Positions 50,301 through 62,300 of a DNA stretch of 64,000 nt are shown one piece after another. The number at the start of each line of letters is the position of its first letter. Positions within the stretch are counted from its first letter, which is position 1. Position numbers and translations under genes: made by a program. The notes under the pieces were generated by a model. That model did not search any database and was not told where the DNA came from. It saw only the letters and a program-made list of their open reading frames with translations. This stretch comes from JBFLYH01 sp964630235 (GTDB lineage: Bacteria; Oederibacteriota; JAAXVQ01; JAUVAV01): assembly GCA_964630235.1 (NCBI GenBank), contig CAZVUO010000003.1, forward strand, positions 1-64,000. The letters are read 5' to 3'.

Positions 50301-53300
50301 CACGGAGAAGCTGCCCGGCACGCGCGTCACGCTCCGCACGCCCAGGCCGTTGTCCGAGATCTCGATCCGCCATTCCCCGGAGCGGCGTTCCACCCGGAAG
50401 CCCACGGGCAGCGCCGCTTTGCCAGCCAGGAGCTGGGAATCGAACGCATTCTTTAAAAGTTCCAGCAGGACGAACTGCAGCGGCTGCTCCACGGAAGACC
50501 GCCGCGCCTCGTTCTCGCCCAACTCCCCGCCCTCGTCCCGCGCGTACAGCCGGCGCTCCTCGACCACGCGGTCCAGCAGGAGCAGGTCCGCCGCCGAGAG
50601 ATCGCCGACCGCCGGGATGGCCGCCCACTCGAGGCCCAGCTCGCCCAAGACCCGCGTGATGCCGCCGCGGATCACGGTCCGTTCGAACCGGAACCCGGGT
50701 TCCGCGCCTGGAGCGCGGGCCGCCGGCGTCCCGCGCCCGGCGAAGATCCGCGCCAGCAGGGACCGCGGGGCCGAGGTGTACACGTAGACGCCTTCGGGGT
50801 TCTCCTCGGGCGCGATCAGGTGCCCGAACGACAGGTTGAACTTGCCGGCCAGGCCCAGCCAGGCGCGGGTCATAGTCGCGGGCAGATACGCGGCCTCCTG
50901 CCCTTCGCCCTGCAGGGAGCGATCGGTCACGATGGCGGAATTGGCGGACAGGTGCCTTTCGAAATAGGCCGCAAAACGCCGGCCCAGGACCGGGTCCTTC
51001 ATCAGCGAGGTGATGCCCTTGATGAGCAGATGGGTGACAGGTCCTTTCTGGACCTCGGCCGCGAAGGCGCGCGGATAGGCCGCGGGGTCCAGCGCGTTGC
51101 CGTAGAACACCTTGAGCGTGCGCCGCTGGTTCTTGCGGGACAGGGGATGGACCCAGGTGAACGTGATCTCGAAATTGCCGCGGTCCGCCCCCAGGGAGCG
51201 CACCTGGATGTTTTGCGCGTTCATGCGCTCGAGTTCCATCCGGATCGCCTGTTCCGTGCCGATCGCGTCCACCTGCGGGGTGGCGATGTTGGTCGCGGTG
51301 GACTTCGCGAACAAGTACGCCACCTGGCGACGCGCCTGTTCACTTTCCGGGGCCAGGCCCTGGCGGGGTGAGAGGCTGAGGAAGAGCAGTTCCCGGGCGT
51401 TGGTCGTGAGCAGGGCGGTGCTGATGTCGCCCCCCGAGCCAAGATAGACGGCGCGGGCGCCCGATTGGTCCTTGGACTGCAAGCCCTGAAAAATGGCAAG
51501 CGTGAACCGCGCGTACTTGGCGGAGAGGAGGTAATCCAGCACCAGCCGGTTGGCGGCCCGGACCCGGCCCCAGCGCGGCTGTCCCTTCACCTGAACCGCC
51601 AGACCGGCCCGCGCCATTGCCAGCGCGGCCGGGGTGGCGCCCAGCGCGGCGCCGAGCCGGCTCTCGACCTCGCGCGCGAAACGTTCGGCGGCCCGCGCGG
51701 AAAGACCCTGTTCGCGGGCCTTGGCCAAGGCCAGATAATGGGCGAACACCAGCCGCCTGGCGTTGGTCTCGTCTTTTCTTTCGGGATTTTTAATGACCGC
51801 GTAGAGCTTGGAAAAATCAACCCGCAGGGACACGCGGCCAGCCTGCGAATCCACGCGGATGAACTCCGCGCCCGGCAGCAGGCCCGGCGCGACCGGGATG
51901 CCAGCCACCACCCTTCCCTGTTCCAGCATCCGGACCAGGTCGCCATACGACAAGCCCATGACCGACGCGCGCACCTCGTCCGTTAGATCAGCGGCCCCGG
52001 TCGGGCCTTGCGTCATGCGCAGGCCGGGCGGCGCGCGCAGGTTCCACTGCCAGTGCGCCACGGTGCTTACCAGCACGCCCACGAGCGGAGCGACCAGCAA
52101 CGCGCCGGCCAGCGCCGGCCCGCTCAGGAATGCAAAAGCAGCACCTGCCAGCAGCAGGGCCGTCCCGATCGCCACGGCGTTGAACAACAGCACCGCCCGC
52201 GTCCGGTTCACCCACTGCACGCGTTCCCGGTTCTCATGCCCGGCCACGAACTCCACCTGCGCCCAGCCCAGCCCGAACACCAGCAGGGGCGCGAGCACGG
52301 CCAGCGCCAAGGGATTGACCGCGGTCAGATAGGTCAGGGCCAACAGGCCCGCGCCGGCCATTGCCGGCAGCAGCCGCCCCTGCCGCAGCGCCTGCCACAC
52401 GGTGCGCAGGCGCGCGTCCGTGCGGATGGCGGCGAACGCGGCGATGTTCCGGCCCGAAGTGCCGATCCCGAGCTCCTCCACCAAGGCCATGCCCCACGCG
52501 CCCAGCCGGCGCACCAGGACGGCCGCGAACCCCCGGGCCCGCTGGTCGGCCAGGGCCGCGGTCGAGGGCAGGCTCAGCTGGCCGGACGCCGCTTTCGGGG
52601 CGGACGCGATCCGATAGATCACCCCTCTGCGATTTTCACCTAAGTGCGAGCCGTTGACGGAGAGATGCGCGATCTCGGCTTGCGGGTCCTCGGCGATCGT
52701 CAGACCGCGCTCCGAAGACAGGGCTTTCAGGGTCTCGTCCAAATAATAGAACTCCATGAGGTCCGGCACCATGGACGCAAGTTCTTCCCTGATCTCCTGG
52801 GCGCTGGGCGCGTAGAGATCATTGATCAACAGTCGGCCGCCTCGGGGGTCCAGCAGGGAAAGCGCTTGTTCGAGCAACGGGCCATTGTCCCTCACCCAGG
52901 CGTTTTGCATGGCGTCGAACAACTGATTGCGGCGTTCCCCGGTCGGTTGGAAAGCGAACATGAACATCGCGAGCATTTCCTGGTCACGCCGGGTCTCCTG
53001 GTCCTCGCTCGGTTTAATGACCGCGAAGATCGATATATCGTCGAACTGCCGGCCGGCCAGTTCCTGATAGTCCGTGGTCAGGAGGATCTGGTCCCGGACC
53101 CCGAAGAATTCGTAAAGGCGATTTTGGCTCGCCGTGACCGCGGGATTGATGTCGACGACCGAGACGTCCAGGCCGAGTTTCGCCAGGAGCACTGGCAGCA
53201 TGTCGTATTCACCAGGCCCGATCACCAGGAACCTGCGCCCAGGGGTCAGGTCCAGACCTGCCAGCTCCCGAAGGATGAACGGTTCCCAGGAAGCATAGGC

Positions 53301-56300
53301 CTGTCGGCCGAAGAACATGTCAAAATAGAACTTATTTTTAGCTGCGACATCCTTCAGTGCTTGGAGGGCGGCCTTGATCTCATTCTCCCCGATCGCTCGG
53401 CCTTGCGCCCTGGCTTGGACCGGGCCTCGTCCCACTTTCATCTGCAGGTCGGGCGGCGCGCGCAGGTTCCACTGCCAGTGCGCCACGGTGCTTACCAGCA
53501 CGCCCACGAGCGGAGCGACCAGCAACGCGCCGGCCAGCGCCGGCCCGCTCAGGAATGCAAAAGCAGCACCTGCCAGCAGCAGGGCCGTCCCGATCGCCAC
53601 GGCGTTGAACAACAGCACCGCCCGCGTCCGGTTCACCCACTGCACGCGTTCCCGGTTCTCATGCCCGGCCACGAACTCCACCTGCGCCCAGCCCAGCCCG
53701 AACACCAGCAGGGGCGCGAGCACGGCCAGCGCCAAGGGATTGACCGCGGTCAGATAGGTCAGGGCCAACAGGCCCACGCCGGCCATTGCCGGCAGCAGCC
53801 GCCCCTGCCTGAGCGCCTCTCCGATGCCGCGCAAGCGCACGTCCGTGCGCGCCGCGGCGAAGCCGGCGATGTTCTGGCGCGAGGCGCCAAGGCCGAGCTC
53901 CTCGACCAGGGCCATGCCCTGCTCGCCGAGCCGTTGCACCAGGCGGGCCGCCAATCCCCGGGCCCGCTGGTCAGCCAGCGCTTCGGTCGAGGGTAGGGTC
54001 AGGGGGACAAGCTCCGCCTGCGGCTGCGTCAAGGCCGCCACGCCCGGAACCGGCCGGGCCTCCTCTTTCCAATAAGGGATCTCGGATTGCCTGCGGAGCG
54101 GCGCACGCAGCGGCGCGGCCGCGGCCATAAGGTCTATTAAGATGTCTTCGGTTTCATCGGACAAACGCCGTTTGTTCAACGTGTAAAATTCCGCCGCCAG
54201 TTTGGCGGCCTGTTCGATGGTCCAGCCGGCCAGGGGCATCTCGTACCAACTGCCGCCGACGTGCAGTTCGGCGGCCTGCGGTACCAGCCCTTCGTTGTGT
54301 TTTTGCATTCGCAGGAAAAAGACAGCGGAACCCCGCATGAAGATACTGTGGCCGGCCAGGAGATACCCGCCCTCTTCCAGGTCCTGGCCCATGGCGCGCA
54401 GGCTGTCCGCGATCCGGCCCGGATACTGGTAGAGCACGTTGAAGCAGAGTTTGATGGCGCTGGGCACCCCCTGCCCCCAGTCCGCCTCGACAATGGTCAG
54501 GCCGGTCCCAGGCGCCAGGTCCTGATAGGGTTCGCCGAGCAATGTGAACTGATCGGAGAGCAAGCCGGCGTTCGCTGGGTCGCGCAGCGTCTGAAAGGTC
54601 CGGTTAAAAGCCGAGCGCACCAAGAGATCTTTGACAGGTTGGCCATCGCGGGTGAAGACGTCAATGAGCTTTCCTTCGGGTCCGTAGAACGCATACCAAC
54701 CCGAATCGTTGTTCCGCAGGACCCAGCGCGGCAGGCGGCCGGTCTTCTCCGCGCCCACCACCCGGTTACCGGGATTGACCTGTGCCGCCACCTCGGCCAA
54801 GCGCGCCGTGGTGGTGGCCGGCCAGCCTGGACCGACATCAGTGAGCACCACGCCCTGATTCAGCAGGCGGCGCGTGCCCGGGAATTGGACCAGCCATTCA
54901 TGCACGCGGTTCAAACGGTTCTCGTAGGAATAGATCGGCGTCTTGGGCCCGCCAGTGAAAAGGTAGGCCGCACCGGATGCCAACAGGTAACCGACAAGGC
55001 CCAGGGACAGCCACAGGGCGGTCGGCTGCAAGGGCATGATCAAATTGATCGGCAGTAGCAGCAGCGCGGCGATCCAGATCCCGGGCCGCGCCAGGTATCC
55101 GCCGATCCAGCGCCGCAGGCTGGGCCTGCCCCTCTGCCCCGTGGTTTCGGTCGCGCCTTGCGTCATGCGTAGGCCAGGCGGCGCGCGCAGGTTCCACTGC
55201 CAGTGCACTGCCGTGCTCACCAGGACGCCCACCAGCGGAGCGGCCACCACGGCCCCGGCCAGGGCCGGACCGCTCAGGAACGACACCGCAGCACCTGCCA
55301 GGAGCAGGGCCGCGCCAATGGCCACGGCGTTGAACAGGAGCGTCGCGCGCATCCGGCTCACCCACTGCACGCGCTCCGTGTTCTCGTGCCCGGCCACGAA
55401 CTCCACCTGCGCCCAGCCCAGCCCGAACACCAGCAGGGGCGCGAGCACGGCCAGCGCCAAGGGATTGACCGCGGTCAGATAGGTCAGGGCCAACAGGCCC
55501 GCGCCGGCCATTGCCGGCAGCAGCCGCCCCTGCCGCAGCGCCTGCCACACGGTGCGCAGGCGCGCGTCCGTGCGGATGGCGGCGAACGCGGCGATGTTCC
55601 GGCCCGAAGTGCCGATCCCGAGCTCCTCCACCAAGGCCATGCCCCACGCGCCCAGCCGGCGCACCAGGACGGCCGCGAACCCCCGGGCCCGCTGGTCGGC
55701 CAGGGCCGCGGTCGAGGGCAGGACGAGCGGCGCGGGCAGGGTTTTCGGGCCCGGTTTTACCGCTGGTTCGAAATGCCGCTGCAGCTGTTCGAGGATGCGG
55801 TCCAGTTTGGCCGACTGTTCCGGCGTCGCGCTCTGGCGGAACGTCTCGACGTTCCGCGCGGCCAGCTCCACCACTTCCGGGATCCGGTTCGCGGGGTAGG
55901 GCGTGATCTCCTGGATCAGCGCGCCGGCGATCCTCGATTCCGGCACGCGGTCGAGCAGCCACAGCAGCCGGTTCACGGTTTCGGCGGTGAGCTCACGGTC
56001 AGTCAGGAAGGGCCTTATCAAGAGGGTGCGCAGGCCGTAGGTGATCTGCCTCTCGGAGACCGGAAGCGCCAGGGCTTGGTCCAGGTAGCGTTCCGCCACG
56101 CCTGGGTCCGCGACCCAAAGTTTCTCCCAGTTATAACTGAAATCACCCAAACCCAGGTCGTTGACCATCGCGTCCAGACCCAGGTCCAGGTCCGCGCCCA
56201 GCACGCGGCCGGCCAGGTCCGGGCTGGATAACAGAAAATCGAGGGGAATCTCGGCGCGGGCCAGTATGCCCAGCAGCGCGGCCGGGTCCTGCTCTCCGAT

Positions 56301-59300
56301 CCGCAGCAGCACGTCCAGCACCGGCCGCACATGCTCGCCGTTCGGACCCCGGAAAAGCACCGGCACGATCAAAGCCAGGAAATCCCCCAGCGCCGCGGGA
56401 TCGGCCTCCGGGCTGATCCCGGCCGCGCGGAACAAACGGGACTGCTCCACCAAATTCCAGATCTGGACACGGGTACTCCCCAGGTCCGGATGCACCAGCA
56501 GAGCGTGCAGGAGATCATCGGAAGCCGCGTTCAGGAGGCGGCTGTAAGCGTCAAAATCGCGTTGCCGGACAAAACCGAACAGCTGTTCGACATCCTGCTG
56601 TCTGGACGCTGGCAGGGAGCGCCAGAATGCCTCGGCCAGGGCCGCCTGCTCTTGGGGATCGGCCGCGCTCAAGATCCGCCGGCCGGCATCGCGGATCTGC
56701 CAGGCGTCCTGCAGGACCTGGCGCGCCGGGACGTTCAGCCGCGCATCCTGGAGCAGACCTTCCAGGATCGCATCGCCCTGGTCCTGGTTCAGATGATAAA
56801 AGAGCCATTCCAGGGCCAACTGGCGCCCGCCGGGCCGGCTTACGACCAGTTCCACGGTCTTGCGCATCTGATCCGGGGCCGTGCCGGTCCAGATCGCGTA
56901 GAAATCCGTGTCCGCGGGCTGCCACATCTGCGCAACCTGTTCGGCCAGCGCCTGGGGATTGAGGTTCCCGGGCAGCAGGAGCGCCGCGATATCCCGGCCG
57001 GCCTGCGGATTGAGGCGGTACACGTCGCCCAGGAACACGCGGAGCGGGACCTTTTGCTCCACGCCCCGCTCCGGCCCCAGGCGGTTGAGAAGCCACGCGG
57101 CGAAAGCCGGGTCCTGCGCCAGGCTCACGCTCAGCGCCTTGGCGTCGCGTCCCCACAGGACGATCAGCTGGTCCCAGGTGGTCACGGCCAAGGCCAGGTA
57201 GTCCTTGCTCAAGGGCATGTTGAAGGCCGCCTGCTGGAGGGCGCCGAGCTTGGCCTCCTGCTCCCGGTCCTGGGCCATCCGGGTCAAGGCCTCGATCACG
57301 CCGCGCGCGTTTTCGTACCAGCCCTGGTCGGCCAGTTCCTGCGGAAGCACGACGTCGCGCACCCGCTGCTGCAGCCAGGCTTCGCCCATCAGGTCCGCGA
57401 TCTCCGTCAGGACCGCGATATCGTGCTCCGCTTGGGCGTAGACCGTACGGTGGTCACGCGTGCTGAAAATGGCCAAGATCAAGCCGTTCACGAAACGGAT
57501 CTGGCCGGTTTCGTCGCCCTGGAGCGACTGAAGCGCGGCCATCAGCAGGGCGGGTTCGGCGTCCAGGGCCCTGGCAATGACGTTCTGGCCCCGGACATCC
57601 AGAGCGAATTTCCAGAACAGCGGGTCTTGTTCCGCAGCCAGGAGCACCTCGGCCGGCCGCACGGTCTCCTGGGCGTTCATGGCCAGCAGCCGGTCGAACA
57701 CCCGGGCCAAGGCAGCGCCGCAGGGATGCTGGCGCAGGACCTCGGGAAAGCGCTGGTGCAGCTGATAGATGCCGGTCAGGTAGTTCATCCAGTAGTCGGA
57801 GGAGGTATCCACCCAGGCCTGCCCCACATAGATAGGATACTGGTCCGCGAAATCCACCAGTTGCTGGCGCATCTCGGCCTCGACCAGCGCACGCTTGGCC
57901 GAGAAATCCGCGTCGAGCTGGCGCAGGCGCTCCGCGTCCAGCTTGGGCATGAAGTCCGGGCGTTCGGCAGCCACGGCCATGACCTGGTCCACCAGGACCG
58001 GGTCCGTGTACTGCCGGAACATGGCCTGGTCCTCGGAAGTCAAATGGGCGTACCAGGCCGCCATTTCGCCAAAGGAGCTGAAGGTGTTGGGATTGACCGC
58101 AAAAAGCTGGTCGAAATATTTTGCGAACGGGGTGTTCTGGATCAGCATCATGTCGCCGCTGATGGCGGTGAAAAAGTCCGCTTCGACCAGGTGGTAGTCC
58201 GCGTCATCCACTGCGGCCAGCCAACGCCGCAGGGGTTCGGCGTCCCCCGCATCTTGCAGCTGGACGAAGGCGTCCACGTCGTCGAGGAACTGGCGGTAGG
58301 CGCTGGCGTACTGTTGGCGGTCCCCGCGGGCGTAGCTGATGACGCCGTCGTCCCAGCGCAGGTCCGGCAGACCGGTCACGCCGAAGGGGCGGGTTCCGAA
58401 ATACGTATGCCCCACCTCGTGGAAGTCGCTGCGTACCCCGCGCGACCAGGCCGCGTCAAAAGACTGGCCGATCATCACTTGCGGCCCGCCGCCGTAGAAA
58501 CCCGGCTGGCCCACCATGCCCTGGACCCCGATGGACTCCAGCCACGCCCGGCCGGCTGCGGAAAGGTTGTAGATCCGCTCCCAGGCCGCGACGCGTTGGC
58601 GCGCCCACGCGTTCTGAGGTTCCCCGGCGACCTGGCTGGCGAGGTCGCTGAGCGCCAGGTCCAGCCGATACGCCCGCTCTTCGGGCGTGTCCCCGAAAAC
58701 ATTGAGGCGCAGGACCCCGTCGTTCCCGAGCTGGGCCCAGCGCATCATGACCTGCGGTTCCGAGACCGGCCCGATGCTCACCCGGCTGAGGTAAAGGCTG
58801 ATCTCCAACGGCAATTCGGCCAGCACCTGACGGACCAGCCGCTCTTCTTCTGCCGTGGCGCCCAAGATCCGGATTTGCGCCTGAACGTTAAGCCGGACCG
58901 TGGTCGTGCCTGTCGGCACCAGCGCCGTGGGGAACCGTTCCCTGGGCAGGTTGGTGCGGATCGCCGGGCCGCCGGCCACGAACGAGAACGCCAGGGCCGC
59001 GAGTCCCAGGACCGCCGGCAGAATGGCGCGCAGGCGCACTGGACCCAGGGCGTTGGAACCGAAGCTCCGCGTGCCCACGGCCAGCACGGCCAGGAAAAGC
59101 ATGCCCCCTGCCGTGCCGGCGATCCCCAGGGACAGCGGCAGGATGCCAAGGCTCGCCAGCAGCAGCGGAGCGGCGACGAACAGCCCCGCGGCCACGCCCA
59201 CCATGGCGGGCAGGACCCGGTGGCGCAGCACCCAGAACGCGGTCCGGCCCAGCCCGGGCGGCAACAGGCGGCTGAACGCGGCTCCGGCTGTTTTCCACCA

Positions 59301-62300
59301 AGCAGGCATCTGCCTGGCCGCCAGCCAGTAGCGGTTCACGCCCGAATGCACGAGCACATTCAACGCCACACCGAAGACCACGGACCACAGGGACGGTCCG
59401 AACGCCAGCACGGGCAGGGCCATGACCCCGCCCAGGCCCAGCCCCAGGCTGTACAGACCCGCGCGGCTGAACGCGGTCCGGCGCGGATGGACCAGGGCGA
59501 ACCCCAGGGCGGCAAAAATCCCCGCCAGCAGCAGGACCGGCGCGTGCAGCAAGACCGCGGCCAGAAACGGCGCGGCGAACACGGCTTCCCACGCAGGCGC
59601 GATCCAGCGCGGCTCGCCGAGATAATAGAGGGTGTTATGCAGGCGTTCCCGCCAGGTCCGCGCGCCGGGGATCTTCCCTTCCTGGTAATAGCGGAAAAAG
59701 ATCGCGGCCAAGTTCCAGGCCGCTTCCACGCCGTCCTCGTCCAGCACCGCGACCGCCCGCCCCAACGAAAGTTCAAGCGCCTGCAGCACCGGGACCTTTG
59801 CCGCCGGCTGGACCTGGGCGCCTCGGTACATGCGGATGAAGCGTTTGACCAGCTGCGGCAGGTTCTCCTGTCTGAACGAAGCAATGCCCAGCACCGTGAC
59901 CGCGGCTTCCACCATCTGGCCAGGATCGAATTGGACCCCCAGGACCTCCAGGCGGTTGCGGATGAAACGCTGCTGGGCCCGGGCGCCCTGGTGGGCCTCC
60001 CGCGAATGATATTGATCCGCTTCCACGGCCCGCGCATGTTCCTCATACCGGAGGATCCCCTCGAACTCCTCGGTGTTCACGCCCCGGTAGCGCCGTCCCA
60101 GCCCCGCGCCCAGATAGTCGGCCAGCAGTTCATGGACCACCGCGGCGGTCAGAGTGTCGGACGCGTAGTTCAGGCGGCTCTGGCTGAGGAGATCGTGCAT
60201 GAGTTCGTGGTTCAAAACCCAGACCAGGAAGGCCGAGGGGTTTTGCGCCTGCTGCACCAGCCGGCCTCCCAGCCTGAAGGCGGCGTTGGCGTTCCGGTAG
60301 GCGGACTGGACATACCCGCCCGTGATCCGCCGGGCGATGGCCTTGGCCCCGCCCAGGCTCCGGAACAGTTCGGCGTGAATCTGGAGCGTGTCCAGCCACA
60401 CGGCCGTGGCATAGACCCGCGCTTCCTCGTTCCGCAGCCAGGGGTCGGCGAACAGGTCCCGGCCGCGCAGCGGTTCGTCAATGAGCTGTTGCAGAATGTC
60501 ATGGACGTCCCGCCCGCCCGGGCCGTAGAGCGCGGCGCTCAGGGCGTCGAATTCGGCGCGGTTGTTCTCATCCCAGTGCTTCGCGGCATACAGTTGGAAG
60601 GCATACAGCCTCAGGCGCAGGTCCAGACTCCGGTCGCGGACCAGTTCCCTCAGCAGGTCCGGCCGGTCTTCATGGCGGTTGATCACCAGGTATCCCGTGC
60701 GTTCCTGGAAAGCATCGGTCTCGTTGCGCAGGACCCGGAGGATGGCCTTGGATGGCGCGTCCGCTTTCAGGGCGTCCATCAGGACCAAGGCCTTGGGACT
60801 GTTGCGGGGCAGATCCGGTTCGAGGCGCGGCAGGAAGAAATTCACGGCTTCCCGCGCGCCGCCGGACAGGAACGATGCTAGCGCGGCGGCGGCCTCGGCG
60901 GCCACGTCCAGGCTCCAGGTGTCGTTGGCAGCCACCCGGGCCAGATAGTCCAACACGCGCGCTTCGTACCCAGGATACCTGGCCACCTCTTTCAAGATCC
61001 GCAAGCGGTCATGGTATTCGTCCAGCAGAAAATCAACCAGCGGCTGGTCCGGCTCCACGCGGGCCGCCTCCCGCCGGACCCGGGACGCAAAGGCGTCGGA
61101 TGAACCCGGTTCGGTGACCCAATTGAAAAGCAGGTCGGCCTGATCAGGGCCGGCCCAGGCGCTGAGGCCCGCGACCTGCGTGAGCAGGGCGCCGCGCAGG
61201 GCCGCGTCGGTGTTCTGCTGGTAGAATTCGAGGAACCGGGGCAGCTGCCCGGCCAGGGCTTCCCGCTGCTCCGCCGACCAGCCGTTCGCCAGCCGGTGCC
61301 ACACCTGTTCCATCTGCTTGAGCAGGGCGTCTTGCTCCGCCCCGTCCGCCAAGCCGCGGTAGGTCCGGACAAAATGCGCCAGCAGGTCCGGATACGCCCC
61401 CGCGTCTTCGTTCCAGTGCTCGGACAGAAGGGTCAGCAGGGTGGAACGGTAGCCCGGATCGTCCGCCGCATCCAGTTCCTTCATGAGCGACTGGCTCAAA
61501 GGCGACCGGTAGCGCATGAACAGTTCCAGGTAAAGCAGGCGGGTCCAGGCGCGTTTCGCGGCCGGAACCAGCGCCGCGGGCGAACGCAGGACTCCCAGCA
61601 TGCTGGCGCTGGCCGCGGCGAGGCTTTGCGCGTCCAGGCTGCTGTGATGGATGAGCGGAGCCCAGCGTTGTTTGAGCCGCTCCAGCAGCGCCGGGTCGCC
61701 CTGGGGCGAAAACACACGCTCGACCGCGCGCATGAAGACGTCGTTCACGATCGCGCGGTTTGCCGCCGACCGGCCGAAGAAGTTCAAAAGCAGGTACAGG
61801 TCGTTCCCGCCGTTGGCGTCATCCGGAGCGTCCAGTAGTTCTTCCAGAAGCCTGGCGGTAACCACGTCCGCCCGGAATCGCGCGAGCCCGCTGAGCAGGG
61901 CCGTGGCTTCCTGCTGGAAGGCCAGTTCCTCGGCCGAATTGCCGAGGCTGCCGTACGCCGCGCAGATCTGCAAAACCGCCTGCACCCGCTGCCGGACAAG
62001 CTGGTCCTGCAAGCCGCGATCCTTCCCCGCCCAGCCGGTCCGCAAGGCTCCCAGGACCGCTTCGGCGTCAGCCGGGGTCAAGGCCGCGACCGCGGCCAGA
62101 AAGTGGCGGAACTGTTCCTGCCGGGCCTGCTCACCGCTAAACGTCGTGTTCTCCCCGTTCCAGATCGTGACCAGCACTTCGCGGTCATGCGAAAAGCGCA
62201 GCCGTCCCTCGCCGGTCTCCAGCGCCAGTACCTTGGCCGCCCGCTCGACCGGCTCGGCCGACGGCGTGCCCGCGACCGCCAGGGCCAGCTCGGCCAGCTC

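Noticed and set aside
56331..60881. Plus-strand open frame of 1,516 codons opposite the giant gene
   Set aside because: Same reason: low-complexity antisense product, while the minus strand carries HEVGH, HELMH and TM helices in frame.
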